Shown here piece after piece: positions 25,847-34,881 of a stretch of 64,000 nt of DNA; position 1 is the stretch's first letter, and every line of letters starts with the position of its first letter. A program made the position numbers and the translations under genes. Source of the stretch: Chroococcopsis sp964623815 (GTDB lineage: Bacteria > Cyanobacteriota > Cyanobacteriia > Cyanobacteriales > Microcystaceae); contig CAZUVR010000009.1 of the NCBI GenBank assembly GCA_964623815.1, positions 1-64,000 on the forward strand. Reading direction: 5' to 3'. The notes below the pieces were generated by a model. The model made no database searches. It was given only the letters and a program-made list of their open reading frames with translations, and was not told where the DNA came from.

Positions 25847-27016
25847 ATGCCCTATTCCGCCGAGAAAATTAAAACAGCGATCGAACAAAAAAACTGGTCA
25901 TTAGTGAGTTACTTATTTCCCTCGCTTTCTCAAGGGGAGCGGGAGAGTAACTATAGGAAAATAATCGAGGATTTCCGCGCCGGAGACTTCCAGCAGAGGT
26001 GGGAAATGATGAAATTGTTCCCAGGGATGGGGGATAGGGCGATCGCAGACCTAATAAATATTTTACGCGGCCCGGAAGAAGATCAACAACTGCGCTGGTT
26101 CACGGTTAAAATCCTCGCCGGGTTTGAGCATCCTGCGGTAATCCTCGCGTTAACCGAATTGCTCGATGATGGTGAAGAGGAGGAGATAAAAGAAATAGCA
26201 CTACAGAGTTTAGCAGGTAAGGGGCGGGAGGTGATAAACATCATCACCCCCCTGTTAAGGGAGAATTCAACCCGAATAGCCGCAGTGAAATGTTTAGCGG
26301 TTATTCCCCATCCGGATATTATTGAACCTTTATTAACCGTCGTAGATGATGCCGATGTAGAGGTGAGGAGAAAAGCCATAGAAGCTTTAGGAAGCTTTTC
26401 CGATGCCCGCTTGATTCCGGTAATGCTCAAGGCTTTGATAGATGGAGACGGGGAAGTAAAAAAACAAGCCATCGGCGCGATCGCCTATCTAGCTCAGAAT
26501 CATCCGGAAATAGATTGGAGCGAATTTATCTATCCATTGATAGAAGACGGAGAAGTAGGAGATCTAGTAGCTCAGACATTAGGGAAAATAGACACGCCTA
26601 ATTCCGTAGATAAATTGGGCAGAAGTTTAAAAGCTTACCTATCGTGGAGAACCAAGCAGAAAATAGTTAGGGCGTTGGGGTGGAGCAGACAGCCATCGGC
26701 TCTCGAATACCTGCGAGAACAACTGCAGGAAATATCAACCCCATCATTTCTGCTTCAGGAGATCGTGCGTATTTTAGGAAGGAATAAGGAAGTAATAATG
26801 CGCCAAAAATCAACGCGGATATTACTGAATTTTTATCGAGCGCGTCAGGAATCCCTATCGTATCAAATAAAGCAATCGCTGGCGGAATCCTGGGGGGAAT
26901 TGGGAGAAGAAGAGGCCATATCATCACTACACAAGCTGAGCGAAGACGAAGACATCCGAGTGAGATTACACGCCCTAGCGGCTTTAAAAAAAATACCTAC
27001 AGGGTCATTTTTGTAG
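25847..27016 (+). CDS. HEAT-repeat protein
   Basis: Protein of 389 residues consisting of HEAT-like helical repeats: for example GMGDRAIADLINILRG, HPAVILALTELLDDG, HPDIIEPLLTVVDDADVEVR and SDARLIPVMLKALIDGDGEVK, spaced by about 31 residues. Such repeats in cyanobacteria occur in phycobilin lyases (CpcE/F type) and in scaffold proteins. The sequence does not show the catalytic features that would make it a lyase, so I call it only a HEAT-repeat protein. It follows the 425-residue gene by 73 bases on the same strand and precedes a 58-residue gene. Confidence 0.8.
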   Translation: MPYSAEKIKTAIEQKNWSLVSYLFPSLSQGERESNYRKIIEDFRAGDFQQRWEMMKLFPGMGDRAIADLINILRGPEEDQQLRWFTVKILAGFEHPAVILALTELLDDGEEEEIKEIALQSLAGKGREVINIITPLLRENSTRIAAVKCLAVIPHPDIIEPLLTVVDDADVEVRRKAIEALGSFSDARLIPVMLKALIDGDGEVKKQAIGAIAYLAQNHPEIDWSEFIYPLIEDGEVGDLVAQTLGKIDTPNSVDKLGRSLKAYLSWRTKQKIVRALGWSRQPSALEYLREQLQEISTPSFLLQEIVRILGRNKEVIMRQKSTRILLNFYRARQESLSYQIKQSLAESWGELGEEEAISSLHKLSEDEDIRVRLHALAALKKIPTGSFL

Positions 27017-27079
27017 CCTGTAGTGCAGAAAGGTAAGGATGAGCGGGTCAACATGGATGGTAGTGACGAGTAAACGGCC

Positions 27080-27256
27080 ATGAAACACAGTATTAAAAAA
27101 TATAACCCTGATAGGATCTATGAGATAGTCATCACAGGACATTTCTCGATCAAAGCCAAATCAGCCGAATCGGCTCGGGAAAAATTAACCTCTTTACTAG
27201 AGGAAATAGACGCTGACGGGTGGCAGATCCATCACGTCTGTGAAGCCGATAATTAA
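27080..27256 (+). CDS. Small protein of 58 residues, unknown function
   Basis: A short reading frame between the HEAT protein and the UDP-glucuronate decarboxylase gene. It begins MKHSIKKYNPDRIYEIVITG and carries a beta-strand-like segment followed by an amphipathic helix (SAESAREKLTSLLEE) and ends DGWQIHHVCEADN. The alternation of strand, helix and strand, and the codon use, look like a real small alpha-beta protein rather than chance. There is only a weak ribosome site (ACGAGTAAACGGCC) before the ATG. I do not recognise the family. It lies on the same strand as both neighbours, with 63 bases before and 83 after. Confidence 0.6.
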   Translation: MKHSIKKYNPDRIYEIVITGHFSIKAKSAESAREKLTSLLEEIDADGWQIHHVCEADN

Positions 27257-27339
27257 CTCACAGAAAAAATTCTATTTGCCAAAAACCCCCACCAAGGGTA
27301 ATTTAGGAATAATTTCTAAATTAGAGAATAGCCGATTAC

Positions 27340-28266
27340 ATGAGAATCCTAGTTACAGGTGGGGCGGGTTTTATCGGGTCGCATCTGATCGATCGATTGA
27401 TGGAACAGGGGCAAGAGGTATTGTGTTTGGACAACTTTTACACCGGTGATAAGCGCAATATTCTCAAATGGCTGAACCATCCCCGCTTTGAATTAATCAG
27501 ACACGACATTACGGAACCGATCCGTCTGGAAGTTGATCAGGTATATCATTTAGCCTGTCCGGCTTCCCCGGTTCACTATCAATTTAACCCCGTCAAAACC
27601 ATCAAAACTAACGTTTTGGGGACGCTGTATATGCTGGGGTTGGCAAAAAGGGTAAAAGCTAGGTTTTTACTCGCTTCCACCTCGGAGGTATACGGAGATC
27701 CGGATGTGCATCCGCAACCAGAAGAATACAGGGGAAACGTGAACTGTATAGGCGTTCGTTCCTGTTACGATGAGGGCAAGAGAGTAGCGGAAACCTTAGC
27801 TTTTGAATATTACCGAGAACATAGATTAGATATTCGAGTGGCAAGGATCTTTAATACCTACGGCCCGAGAATGTTAGAAAATGACGGGCGAGTGGTTAGT
27901 AATTTCGTCGTTCAGGCTTTAAAGGGTGATCCGATAACGGTTTACGGAGACGGTTCGCAAACGCGAAGTTTCTGTTATGTATCGGATTTGGTAGAGGGTT
28001 TGATCCGCTTGATGAATAATGATTTCATCGGGCCGGTAAATTTAGGTAATCCTGATGAATATACGATCCTGCAATTAGCCCAACAGATTCAAACTATGGT
28101 TAATCCGGACGCGGAATTAGTCTTTAAACCTTTACCCGAAGATGATCCCCGCCAGAGACAGCCAGATATTACCCGCGCTAAAACTTACTTGGGATGGTCG
28201 CCAACTATCCCTCTTCAAGAAGGTTTAATAAAAACTATTGAAGATTTCCGCTCTCGTCTGCAATAA
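27340..28266 (+). CDS. UDP-glucuronate decarboxylase (UDP-xylose synthase)
   Basis: Extended short-chain dehydrogenase (308 residues) that turns UDP-glucuronate into UDP-xylose with bound NAD+. It has the NAD loop GGAGFIGSHLIDRL, the serine/threonine region LLASTSEVYGDP, the catalytic YxxxK in SCYDEGKRVAE and the C-terminal RQRQPDITRAKTYLGW. The EYRGNVNCIG loop before the active site is typical of the decarboxylases rather than of GalE or RmlB. The next gene encodes the enzyme that makes its substrate, so the pair converts UDP-glucose to UDP-xylose for exopolysaccharide or lipopolysaccharide. Confidence 0.9.
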   Translation: MRILVTGGAGFIGSHLIDRLMEQGQEVLCLDNFYTGDKRNILKWLNHPRFELIRHDITEPIRLEVDQVYHLACPASPVHYQFNPVKTIKTNVLGTLYMLGLAKRVKARFLLASTSEVYGDPDVHPQPEEYRGNVNCIGVRSCYDEGKRVAETLAFEYYREHRLDIRVARIFNTYGPRMLENDGRVVSNFVVQALKGDPITVYGDGSQTRSFCYVSDLVEGLIRLMNNDFIGPVNLGNPDEYTILQLAQQIQTMVNPDAELVFKPLPEDDPRQRQPDITRAKTYLGWSPTIPLQEGLIKTIEDFRSRLQ

Positions 28267-28322
28267 TCTTCAAAACCAATTACCATTCAATAAATTATTT
28301 ATAAATAGGAGCTTATTTCGTT

Positions 28323-29705
28323 ATGCGAGTTTGTGTTATAGGAACTGGTTATGTAGGTTTAGTTACTGGGGTATGTTTAGCCCATATAGGCCACGATGTC
28401 ATCTGTGTTGACAACAACGAAGAAAAAGTTAAGTTGATGAAAGCTGGTCAATCCCCTATTTTTGAACCTGGTTTATCGGAATTGATGCAGTCTTCCACCG
28501 CCTCAGGGCGTTTAGAGTTCACTACAGATTTAGAGGCGGGGGTAAAACACGGAGAAATTCTGTTCATCGCCGTAGGTACTCCGGCATTGCCCACGGGCGA
28601 AAGCGACACCCGCTATGTGGAAGCCGTAGCTAGAGGGATAGGTAATCATCTCAACGGCGGCTATAAAGTAATCGTGAATAAATCCACCGTACCCATCGGT
28701 TCAGGGGATTGGGTACGGATGATCGTACTCGATGGGGTGGCCGAACGTCAGAAAGCGCTGGTGACTGCTGGCGGTAGCAATACGTTAGAAGCTTTGAAGG
28801 TAGATTTCGATGTGGTGAGCAATCCCGAGTTCCTGAGAGAGGGTTCAGCGGTTTATGATACTTTTAATCCCGATCGCATTGTCTTAGGTAGTAATAGCTC
28901 TAGAGCGATCGCCATGATGCAGCAACTTTATGCGCCCCTAGTGGCCCGCAAATTCAGTGAGGATCAAAGCGCCCCCCCAGTGCCGGTGGTTGTTACCGAT
29001 TTAAGTTCTGCCGAGATGATCAAGTACGCGGCTAATGCTTTCCTCGCTGTTAAAATTAGCTTTATCAACGAAGTGGCTAATATCTGTGACCGGGTGGGCG
29101 CGGATGTGACTCAGGTGGCTAAAGGCATCGGTTTGGATTCTCGTATTGGTAGCAAGTTTTTACAGGCTGGTATCGGTTGGGGCGGCTCTTGTTTTCCTAA
29201 AGATGTGTCCGCTTTAATTCATACCGCTGATGATTATGGCTATGATGCGGAAATTTTAAAAGCGTCGGTGGATGTAAATAAACGTCAGCGCGGTATTGCG
29301 ATCGAGAAATTACAACAAGAGTTAAAAATACTGAAAGGGAAAACGGTAGGTTTATTAGGTTTGACTTTCAAACCCGATACCGATGACATGAGAGATGCGC
29401 CCTCATTAACTTTAATCGAGCAACTAAATCGACTCGGTGCCCGGGTGAAAGCTTACGATCCGATCGTATCTCAAAGCGGTTTGAGTCACGGTTTAACCGG
29501 TGTAGTTATCGAAACCGATCCCGAGATGTTAGCCGATAGCTGTGACGCTCTCGTATTGGTCACGGATTGGGCTGAATTCGCCCGTCTTGACTATTCCAAG
29601 ATGGCTCAGCTTATGAATAGTCCTTTAATGATAGATGGGCGTAATTTTCTCGATAAAACGGCGCTGGAGAAAATTGGTTTCCGCTACGTGGGTATCGGCA
29701 GATAA
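28323..29705 (+). CDS. ugd: UDP-glucose 6-dehydrogenase
   Basis: Oxidises UDP-glucose to UDP-glucuronate with two NAD+ (460 residues). It shows the N-terminal dinucleotide loop VIGTGYVGLVTGVCLA, the linker SSAEMIKYAANAFLA and the catalytic cysteine in GWGGSCFPKD. The C-terminal UDP-binding domain includes LLGLTFKPDTDDMRDAPS. A ribosome site (AGGAG) sits 11 bases before the ATG. It follows the decarboxylase gene by 56 bases and the two are consecutive steps of one pathway in reversed gene order. EgtD follows on the same strand. Confidence 0.95.
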   Translation: MRVCVIGTGYVGLVTGVCLAHIGHDVICVDNNEEKVKLMKAGQSPIFEPGLSELMQSSTASGRLEFTTDLEAGVKHGEILFIAVGTPALPTGESDTRYVEAVARGIGNHLNGGYKVIVNKSTVPIGSGDWVRMIVLDGVAERQKALVTAGGSNTLEALKVDFDVVSNPEFLREGSAVYDTFNPDRIVLGSNSSRAIAMMQQLYAPLVARKFSEDQSAPPVPVVVTDLSSAEMIKYAANAFLAVKISFINEVANICDRVGADVTQVAKGIGLDSRIGSKFLQAGIGWGGSCFPKDVSALIHTADDYGYDAEILKASVDVNKRQRGIAIEKLQQELKILKGKTVGLLGLTFKPDTDDMRDAPSLTLIEQLNRLGARVKAYDPIVSQSGLSHGLTGVVIETDPEMLADSCDALVLVTDWAEFARLDYSKMAQLMNSPLMIDGRNFLDKTALEKIGFRYVGIGR

Positions 29706-29781
29706 ATAAAACCTCATAGGATTGATGCGAGCGCGGCCCATCTCTCCTATGATCTTTCTCGGAGAGTATTGGGATTTATTT

Positions 29782-30768
29782 ATGTCTTCCGAGAGATTAG
29801 AGATTGATTACCTGGAAATTAATTCCTCAGATGATGGGGCGGATGTGATTGAAGGTTTAAGTAAACCAGAAAAATCTTTGCCGCCTCATTATTTTTATGA
29901 TGCCATCGGCTCTCAATTGTTCGAGCGCATTTGTGAATTACCCGAATATTATCCGACGAGAACCGAAGCATCGATTTTATCGACCTACGCAACCGATATT
30001 ATCGCTTCGATCGGTGAGGGGGAATTAGTGGAATTAGGTAGCGGTAGCTCTACTAAAACCCGCTTTTTAATCTCCGCTTATAAATCTTGCGGTTACTATC
30101 TAACGTATATCCCAGTAGATATTAGCCCTAGTATTCTATCTTTGAGCGCCGAGCAATTATTAGTAGAGTACCCCTGGCTGAAAATTCGAGGGCTGGTGGG
30201 TAGTTACAGGCAGGCACTAGCTAAATTAACTTATCCGAGAGATTACACGCGGGTTATTGCTTTTTTGGGTAGTACCCTGGGCAATTTTAATCAGGAAGAG
30301 TGCGATCGTTTTTTTGCCGGTTTGAAGCCCGCTTTAAAGAAGGGTGATTATGTATTGTTGGGATTGGATTTACAAAAGCCGGTAGAAGTTTTAGAGGCGG
30401 CTTATAATGATAGTCAGGGTGTTACCGCCGAGTTCAATCTGAATATGTTGGCTCACTTAAATCATCGCTTCGGGGGTGATTTCGATTTAAGTTTATTCCG
30501 CCACCAGGCTATTTATAATCGGCAAAAAAATCAAATAGAGATGTATTTAATCGCTCAAAAAGCCCACTATGTTAATTTATCTGAGTTGGATTTAACGATT
30601 AAGTTAGAGGCGGGGGAAAGAATATTGACGGAAATATCGAGGAAGTTTAATTTAGAAACTATGTCGGAATATTTAAAGAGTTTAGGTTTTAATACGGTAG
30701 GTAGTTGGACGGATGATAAACAATATTTCGGATTGCTTTTGAGTCAGTATCATCTTCAGTCGATATAG
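29782..30768 (+). CDS. egtD: L-histidine N-alpha-methyltransferase
   Basis: Makes hercynine (trimethylhistidine), the first step of ergothioneine synthesis (328 residues from this start). It has KSLPPHYFYDAIGSQLFE and LPEYYPTRTEASIL at the N-terminus, the SAM loop LVELGSGSSTKTRFL and AFLGSTLGNF, all typical of EgtD. I choose the ATG at 29782 because it gives the 31 residues before KSLPP seen in mycobacterial EgtD as I recall it; a longer reading from 29722 or 29725 adds an unconserved stretch. EgtB, the next enzyme, is not in the window. Gap to ugd is about 76 bases. Confidence 0.9.
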   Translation: MSSERLEIDYLEINSSDDGADVIEGLSKPEKSLPPHYFYDAIGSQLFERICELPEYYPTRTEASILSTYATDIIASIGEGELVELGSGSSTKTRFLISAYKSCGYYLTYIPVDISPSILSLSAEQLLVEYPWLKIRGLVGSYRQALAKLTYPRDYTRVIAFLGSTLGNFNQEECDRFFAGLKPALKKGDYVLLGLDLQKPVEVLEAAYNDSQGVTAEFNLNMLAHLNHRFGGDFDLSLFRHQAIYNRQKNQIEMYLIAQKAHYVNLSELDLTIKLEAGERILTEISRKFNLETMSEYLKSLGFNTVGSWTDDKQYFGLLLSQYHLQSI

Positions 30769-30816
30769 CTTCGATCCTCAAGTTATATTAAATAATGATC
30801 GATCGCTCCCCTACCT

Positions 30817-32463
30817 ATGAAAGCCATCTTCAGCAAAAACAATATCAACACCTCCCTAACCGCCGGAGTATGGACACCCCTGGCGATAATCATCGCCGTC
30901 ATTCTCTCCATACCCCTAATAAGCATCTTCAGTAGCGTTTTCACCAACTCCTTTGATGTGTGGATACATCTGGCGCAGACGGTGTTAATGGATTACATGG
31001 TTAACTCCCTCTGGCTGATGGTGGGAGTGGGCGCGGGGGTTTTAATTATAGGTGTCGTTACCGCCTGGCTGGTGACATTCTGTAGATTTTGGGGGGCGCG
31101 TCTTTTCGAGTGGGCTTTATTATTACCACTCGCCGCACCGGCTTATTTATTGGGCTATACCTACACCAATATGCTCGATTATTTCGGCCCGGTGCAGACT
31201 CTTCTCAGACAAATATTCGGCTGGCAGAGTAGTCAAGACTATTGGTTCCCTAGTATCCGCTCTCTGCCTGGCTGTATCCTGATGTTAATGCTCGTGTTGT
31301 ATCCCTATGTCTATCTCTTAGCCCGAGTAGCTTTCCTCGAACAATCTCAATGTACTTTAGAGGCGAGTCGCAGTCTCGGCTGTAATCCCTGGCGCAGTTT
31401 TTTCAGCGTCGCCTTACCGCTGGCCCGCCCAGCTATTATGGCGGGCTTGGCCCTAGCTTTGATGGAAACCCTGAACGATTTTGGTACGGTGCAGTACTTC
31501 GGGGTTAATTCTTTCACCACAGGGATTTATAACACCTGGTTCGGTATGGGGGATAGGATAGCCGCCGCTCAATTATCAACGGTGTTAATGATATTTATTC
31601 TGGCTTTGATAATCATAGAAAAATTCTCTCGCCGGGGGGCGCGTTATTACGATACAAGTAATCGCCGCCAACCTCTATCTAAATACGAACTCAAAGGATT
31701 ACGCGGATTAGGTGCTTTGATAAGTTGTTTCTTGCCTATCTTTTTCGGCTTTATCCTGCCGGGTAGTTACTTACTTTATTTAGGTATATATCAAGCAAGA
31801 CAGACGGGAGATAATGACTTTATCGGTTTGGCCGCTAATAGTTTAATACTAGCGGGATTGACTGCGGCGATCGCTCTTGTTGTCTCCCTATTTTTAGCTT
31901 ACGGCGAGAGGTTAAGCCCTAATATATTGTTGCGCTCTGCGGTTCGCTTCGCGTCTATAGGCTATGCTATCCCTGGTGTGGTGATTGCGGTAGGTGTTTT
32001 AATCCCCCTGGGATATTTTGATAAGTGGCTCGATGAAACTTTTAAGATAATTTTGAGCGGCACTTTAGCAGTTTTGATTTTTGCTTATCTGGTACGATTT
32101 TTAACCGTTTCTGTAGGTACTTTAGAATCGAGTCTGGAGAAGATAAAGCCCAGTTTAGACGATGCCTCTCATAGTCTAGGTCACGGTGTTACTTCCACCC
32201 TGTTTAATATTCATATCCCCCTAATGTCGGGGGGCATACTAACGGCGGTAATGCTGGTGTTTGTGGATGTGATGAAGGAATTACCGGCTACTTTAGTTTT
32301 ACGTCCTTTTAACTTCGATACTCTGGCAGTGAGGGTTTATCAATACGCCTCGGATGAGCGTTTAGTAGAGGCGGCTTTACCGGCTCTGGCGATCGTGGCT
32401 ACGGGAATTTTGCCGGTTATCGTTTTAAGTTGGCAGATTGCCCGTTCCCGGGAGTATAGTTAA
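30817..32463 (+). CDS. futB: Ferric iron ABC transporter permease (FutB/FbpB-like)
   Basis: Membrane permease of 548 residues with two homologous halves of about six helices each. Each half has an EAA-type loop for the ATPase: LEASRSLGCNPWRSFFSVALP in the first and LDDASHSLGHGVTSTLFNIHIP in the second. Fused two-domain permeases of this kind belong to the Fe3+ importers. The periplasmic binding protein and ATPase are not in the window, so this is a separate unit, as futB is in Synechocystis as I recall. The symbol is by similarity. It is convergent with the antiporter gene, whose end lies 128 bases downstream. Confidence 0.85.
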   Translation: MKAIFSKNNINTSLTAGVWTPLAIIIAVILSIPLISIFSSVFTNSFDVWIHLAQTVLMDYMVNSLWLMVGVGAGVLIIGVVTAWLVTFCRFWGARLFEWALLLPLAAPAYLLGYTYTNMLDYFGPVQTLLRQIFGWQSSQDYWFPSIRSLPGCILMLMLVLYPYVYLLARVAFLEQSQCTLEASRSLGCNPWRSFFSVALPLARPAIMAGLALALMETLNDFGTVQYFGVNSFTTGIYNTWFGMGDRIAAAQLSTVLMIFILALIIIEKFSRRGARYYDTSNRRQPLSKYELKGLRGLGALISCFLPIFFGFILPGSYLLYLGIYQARQTGDNDFIGLAANSLILAGLTAAIALVVSLFLAYGERLSPNILLRSAVRFASIGYAIPGVVIAVGVLIPLGYFDKWLDETFKIILSGTLAVLIFAYLVRFLTVSVGTLESSLEKIKPSLDDASHSLGHGVTSTLFNIHIPLMSGGILTAVMLVFVDVMKELPATLVLRPFNFDTLAVRVYQYASDERLVEAALPALAIVATGILPVIVLSWQIARSREYS

Positions 32464-32591
32464 GGGTTTTTGGGCTGGGGGGGACACAAAGAAATATTCT
32501 CCTCGGGTAACTAGCCCTCCGGAAAATTCAATCACGTTGGGGCTAGAGAAATGAGAAAACAGGTTATTAACTGACTTCTCATAGCTCATTT

Positions 32592-34790
32592 CTAACTCCT
32601 GCCAATGAAAAGGGCGCATCGAGCTAGGGTTTCTACGTCGCCGAATAAGAGCAAACGATCGCCCTTCTCTATCTTCCCATCCCCGTCAAGGCTCCGTATA
32701 TACTTACCATTACGGCGTATAGCCTGCACCGGTAACTCAAGCCCGGATTCTTTAGCTATCTTGCCGATGAGGGCGCTACCTTTCGGTACTTTCAGCCAGA
32801 GGGCGGAGGCACCTTTATCCGGTAGGGAGATTTTACCGTTAGCCAACTCGTTAAAACTCCTCAAGTCGTCGGCGTTGCCTATGAGTAAAAGATTATCCCC
32901 TTTTTCTATCTTGGTAGTAGCTTCGGGATACTCGATTTTATCCCCATTCATGCGCTTGATCTCAATAACTGTAACACCAGTGAGGGTACGGATAAGGGAG
33001 TTTTCAATGGTAAATCCAATTAAAGGAGAAATGTCAGGGATGTTATAACGTTTGCTGCTCATAGTTCTCGCCGCCTGCTCTATCTCCCTTTCCATCTCGG
33101 CGAGGGTACGATCGTCCCGTAAACTAGAATAACGCCCGGCTCTAATCTCGTCGGTGTCCAGGAGGGGTAAACCTAACTCCTTAAACATGAGGGCGGATAA
33201 TTCTAAACCTGCCTCGAATTCCGGCTGTACGACGCTTTCCGCCCCTAATTGATAAAGCAGCTCGATGTCTTCTTCATCGTTAACTCGGGCGACGATATTT
33301 ATATCTGGACTCAAGGATAAGGCTCTCTTGACGCAGAGACGGGTACTAACAGGATCGGGCAGGGCTACCGCAATACCTTTAGCTTGAGCTATTCCGGCTT
33401 TTTCTAGCAGTAGCAAACTGGAGGCGTTACCGAAAAGGTAAGGGATGCCGTTATCGCGTAGCTTCTGCACCTGTTGCTCTGATTGCTCTAATACCACCAC
33501 CGGATAATCTCTATCTTTTAGTAGTTGCACCACGTTACTACCTACCCGCCCGTAACCGCAGACGATGACGTGATCCTGAAAGGGTAAATCCTCCGATATT
33601 TCCACATCCGCGCCCTCGAAAAGTTTGCTCAACCAGGGCGTAGTTTCGGCCCACTCGAATATCGGGGGTAAGACGCGGAAGATAAAAGGAGTCACGATTA
33701 AAGTCACCGCTGCGGTTCCTAAAATCAGTAGATAAACATCGTCGGAGACTAAACCGTATTTCTTCCCCTCTCCGGCGAGGACAAAGGAAAACTCTCCGAT
33801 TTGCGCCAATCCCAAAGCGCTGAGGATGGCTGTTTTTACAGGGTAACGGTACAGAAGAACGATCGGTGTGATGATGATAGACTTGGCGATGAAAGCCAGA
33901 GCCACCAAGCCGAGGATGATGGGTAAATTCTGCCAGAGGAAGACGGGATTGATTAGAATACCGATCGAGACGAAGAAGGCTGCCGCACACACATCTCGAA
34001 TCGGTTCTACATAATCGAGAGTTTGATCCACGTAGTCCACTTCGGAAATTATCAAACCAGCGACGAAAGCGCCCATCTCGGTAGATAGGCCGACTTTACC
34101 GGTGATGAGGGCGATTCCTAAACACAGGGCCACTACCCCCAATAAAAATAATTCCTTGCTCTCCGTGCGTGATAATAAACGTAGATAGGGAGGAATAACC
34201 CATTTCCACAACACGAAAGCCGCCAGGACAAATAAAACTAATTTAAGTAAAGCGATCCCGACTGCTACACCGATTTGATCTAAAGGTTCATTGAGCGCGG
34301 GCAATACAGCGAGCATCAAGCCTAAAGCCAGATCCTGCACTATGAGTATTGACAACATTACTTGTCCGTGCAGTGTATTGAGTTCATTGCGCTCGATCAA
34401 CTCTTTTATTACTATAGCCGTCGAGGATAGAGAGAGAATCTCCCCCAGAAATAACCCTTGGGGTATGGTATCTACCCAGCCCAGCGTCACTGAGACGGCG
34501 ATAGTTAGGAGGATGGTAAGCACGATTTGCAATCCTCCCCCACCGAAAGCGAAATTTTTCACTTTATTTAATTCGGCGAAAGAAAGTTCTACACCGATGG
34601 CGAATAGTAAAAAGGTGACTCCTAATTCAGCCACCGTTTCCACCTCTTCATATTGATGAATGAATCCCAACCCGAAAGGGCCGACTATTAAACCCGCTAT
34701 TAAATACCCTAGAATAATCGGTTGAGATAATAAGGAGGCTGATAATCCTCCTATGGCTGCGGCTGCGAAGATGGCGATCAATTCGACCAT
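32592..34790 (-). CDS. KefB-type cation/proton antiporter with RCK domains
   Basis: Monovalent cation/proton antiporter (732 residues). The N-terminal 390 residues form about 12 helices of the CPA2 exchanger fold, with GLSTEMGAFVAGLIIS as a recognisable transport-site segment. A TrkA-N/RCK domain follows (about 408-530) with the NAD loop VIVCGYGRVGSNVVQLL. Two TrkA-C domains come last (about 575-732) and contain IEKGDNLLLIG and IEKGDRLLLFG. Such proteins control K+ or Na+ efflux in response to nucleotide or cytosolic signals. It is a single-gene unit; mraY lies 91 bases upstream on the same strand. A long antisense frame over its 3' half is a shadow. Confidence 0.9.
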   Translation of the reverse strand: MVELIAIFAAAAIGGLSASLLSQPIILGYLIAGLIVGPFGLGFIHQYEEVETVAELGVTFLLFAIGVELSFAELNKVKNFAFGGGGLQIVLTILLTIAVSVTLGWVDTIPQGLFLGEILSLSSTAIVIKELIERNELNTLHGQVMLSILIVQDLALGLMLAVLPALNEPLDQIGVAVGIALLKLVLFVLAAFVLWKWVIPPYLRLLSRTESKELFLLGVVALCLGIALITGKVGLSTEMGAFVAGLIISEVDYVDQTLDYVEPIRDVCAAAFFVSIGILINPVFLWQNLPIILGLVALAFIAKSIIITPIVLLYRYPVKTAILSALGLAQIGEFSFVLAGEGKKYGLVSDDVYLLILGTAAVTLIVTPFIFRVLPPIFEWAETTPWLSKLFEGADVEISEDLPFQDHVIVCGYGRVGSNVVQLLKDRDYPVVVLEQSEQQVQKLRDNGIPYLFGNASSLLLLEKAGIAQAKGIAVALPDPVSTRLCVKRALSLSPDINIVARVNDEEDIELLYQLGAESVVQPEFEAGLELSALMFKELGLPLLDTDEIRAGRYSSLRDDRTLAEMEREIEQAARTMSSKRYNIPDISPLIGFTIENSLIRTLTGVTVIEIKRMNGDKIEYPEATTKIEKGDNLLLIGNADDLRSFNELANGKISLPDKGASALWLKVPKGSALIGKIAKESGLELPVQAIRRNGKYIRSLDGDGKIEKGDRLLLFGDVETLARCALFIGRS

Positions 34791-34881
34791 TAATATTAGC
34801 TCTCCCTAGCTTCAATAGGATTTAAAAAAGTTCTCAAAATTACTTGTCGAACAATCAGGAAGGCTGTTCGACAAAAACAAT

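Noticed and set aside
26083..26472. Antisense frame of 129 codons inside the HEAT-repeat gene
   Set aside because: Shadow of the repeat gene; serine-rich translation comes from the reverse of its leucine-rich codons.
29722..29781. Extra 20 residues at the start of EgtD
   Set aside because: Family alignment from memory starts at the ATG at 29782; the extension has no conserved residues.
32425..32619. Frame of 64 codons across the futB/antiporter gap
   Set aside because: It overlaps two real genes, reads as proline/glycine/serine-rich junk and has no family.
33538..33990. Antisense reading frame of 150 codons inside the KefB antiporter gene
   Set aside because: It lies wholly within a well-conserved gene in another frame, has no recognisable product and no ribosome site; it is a shadow.
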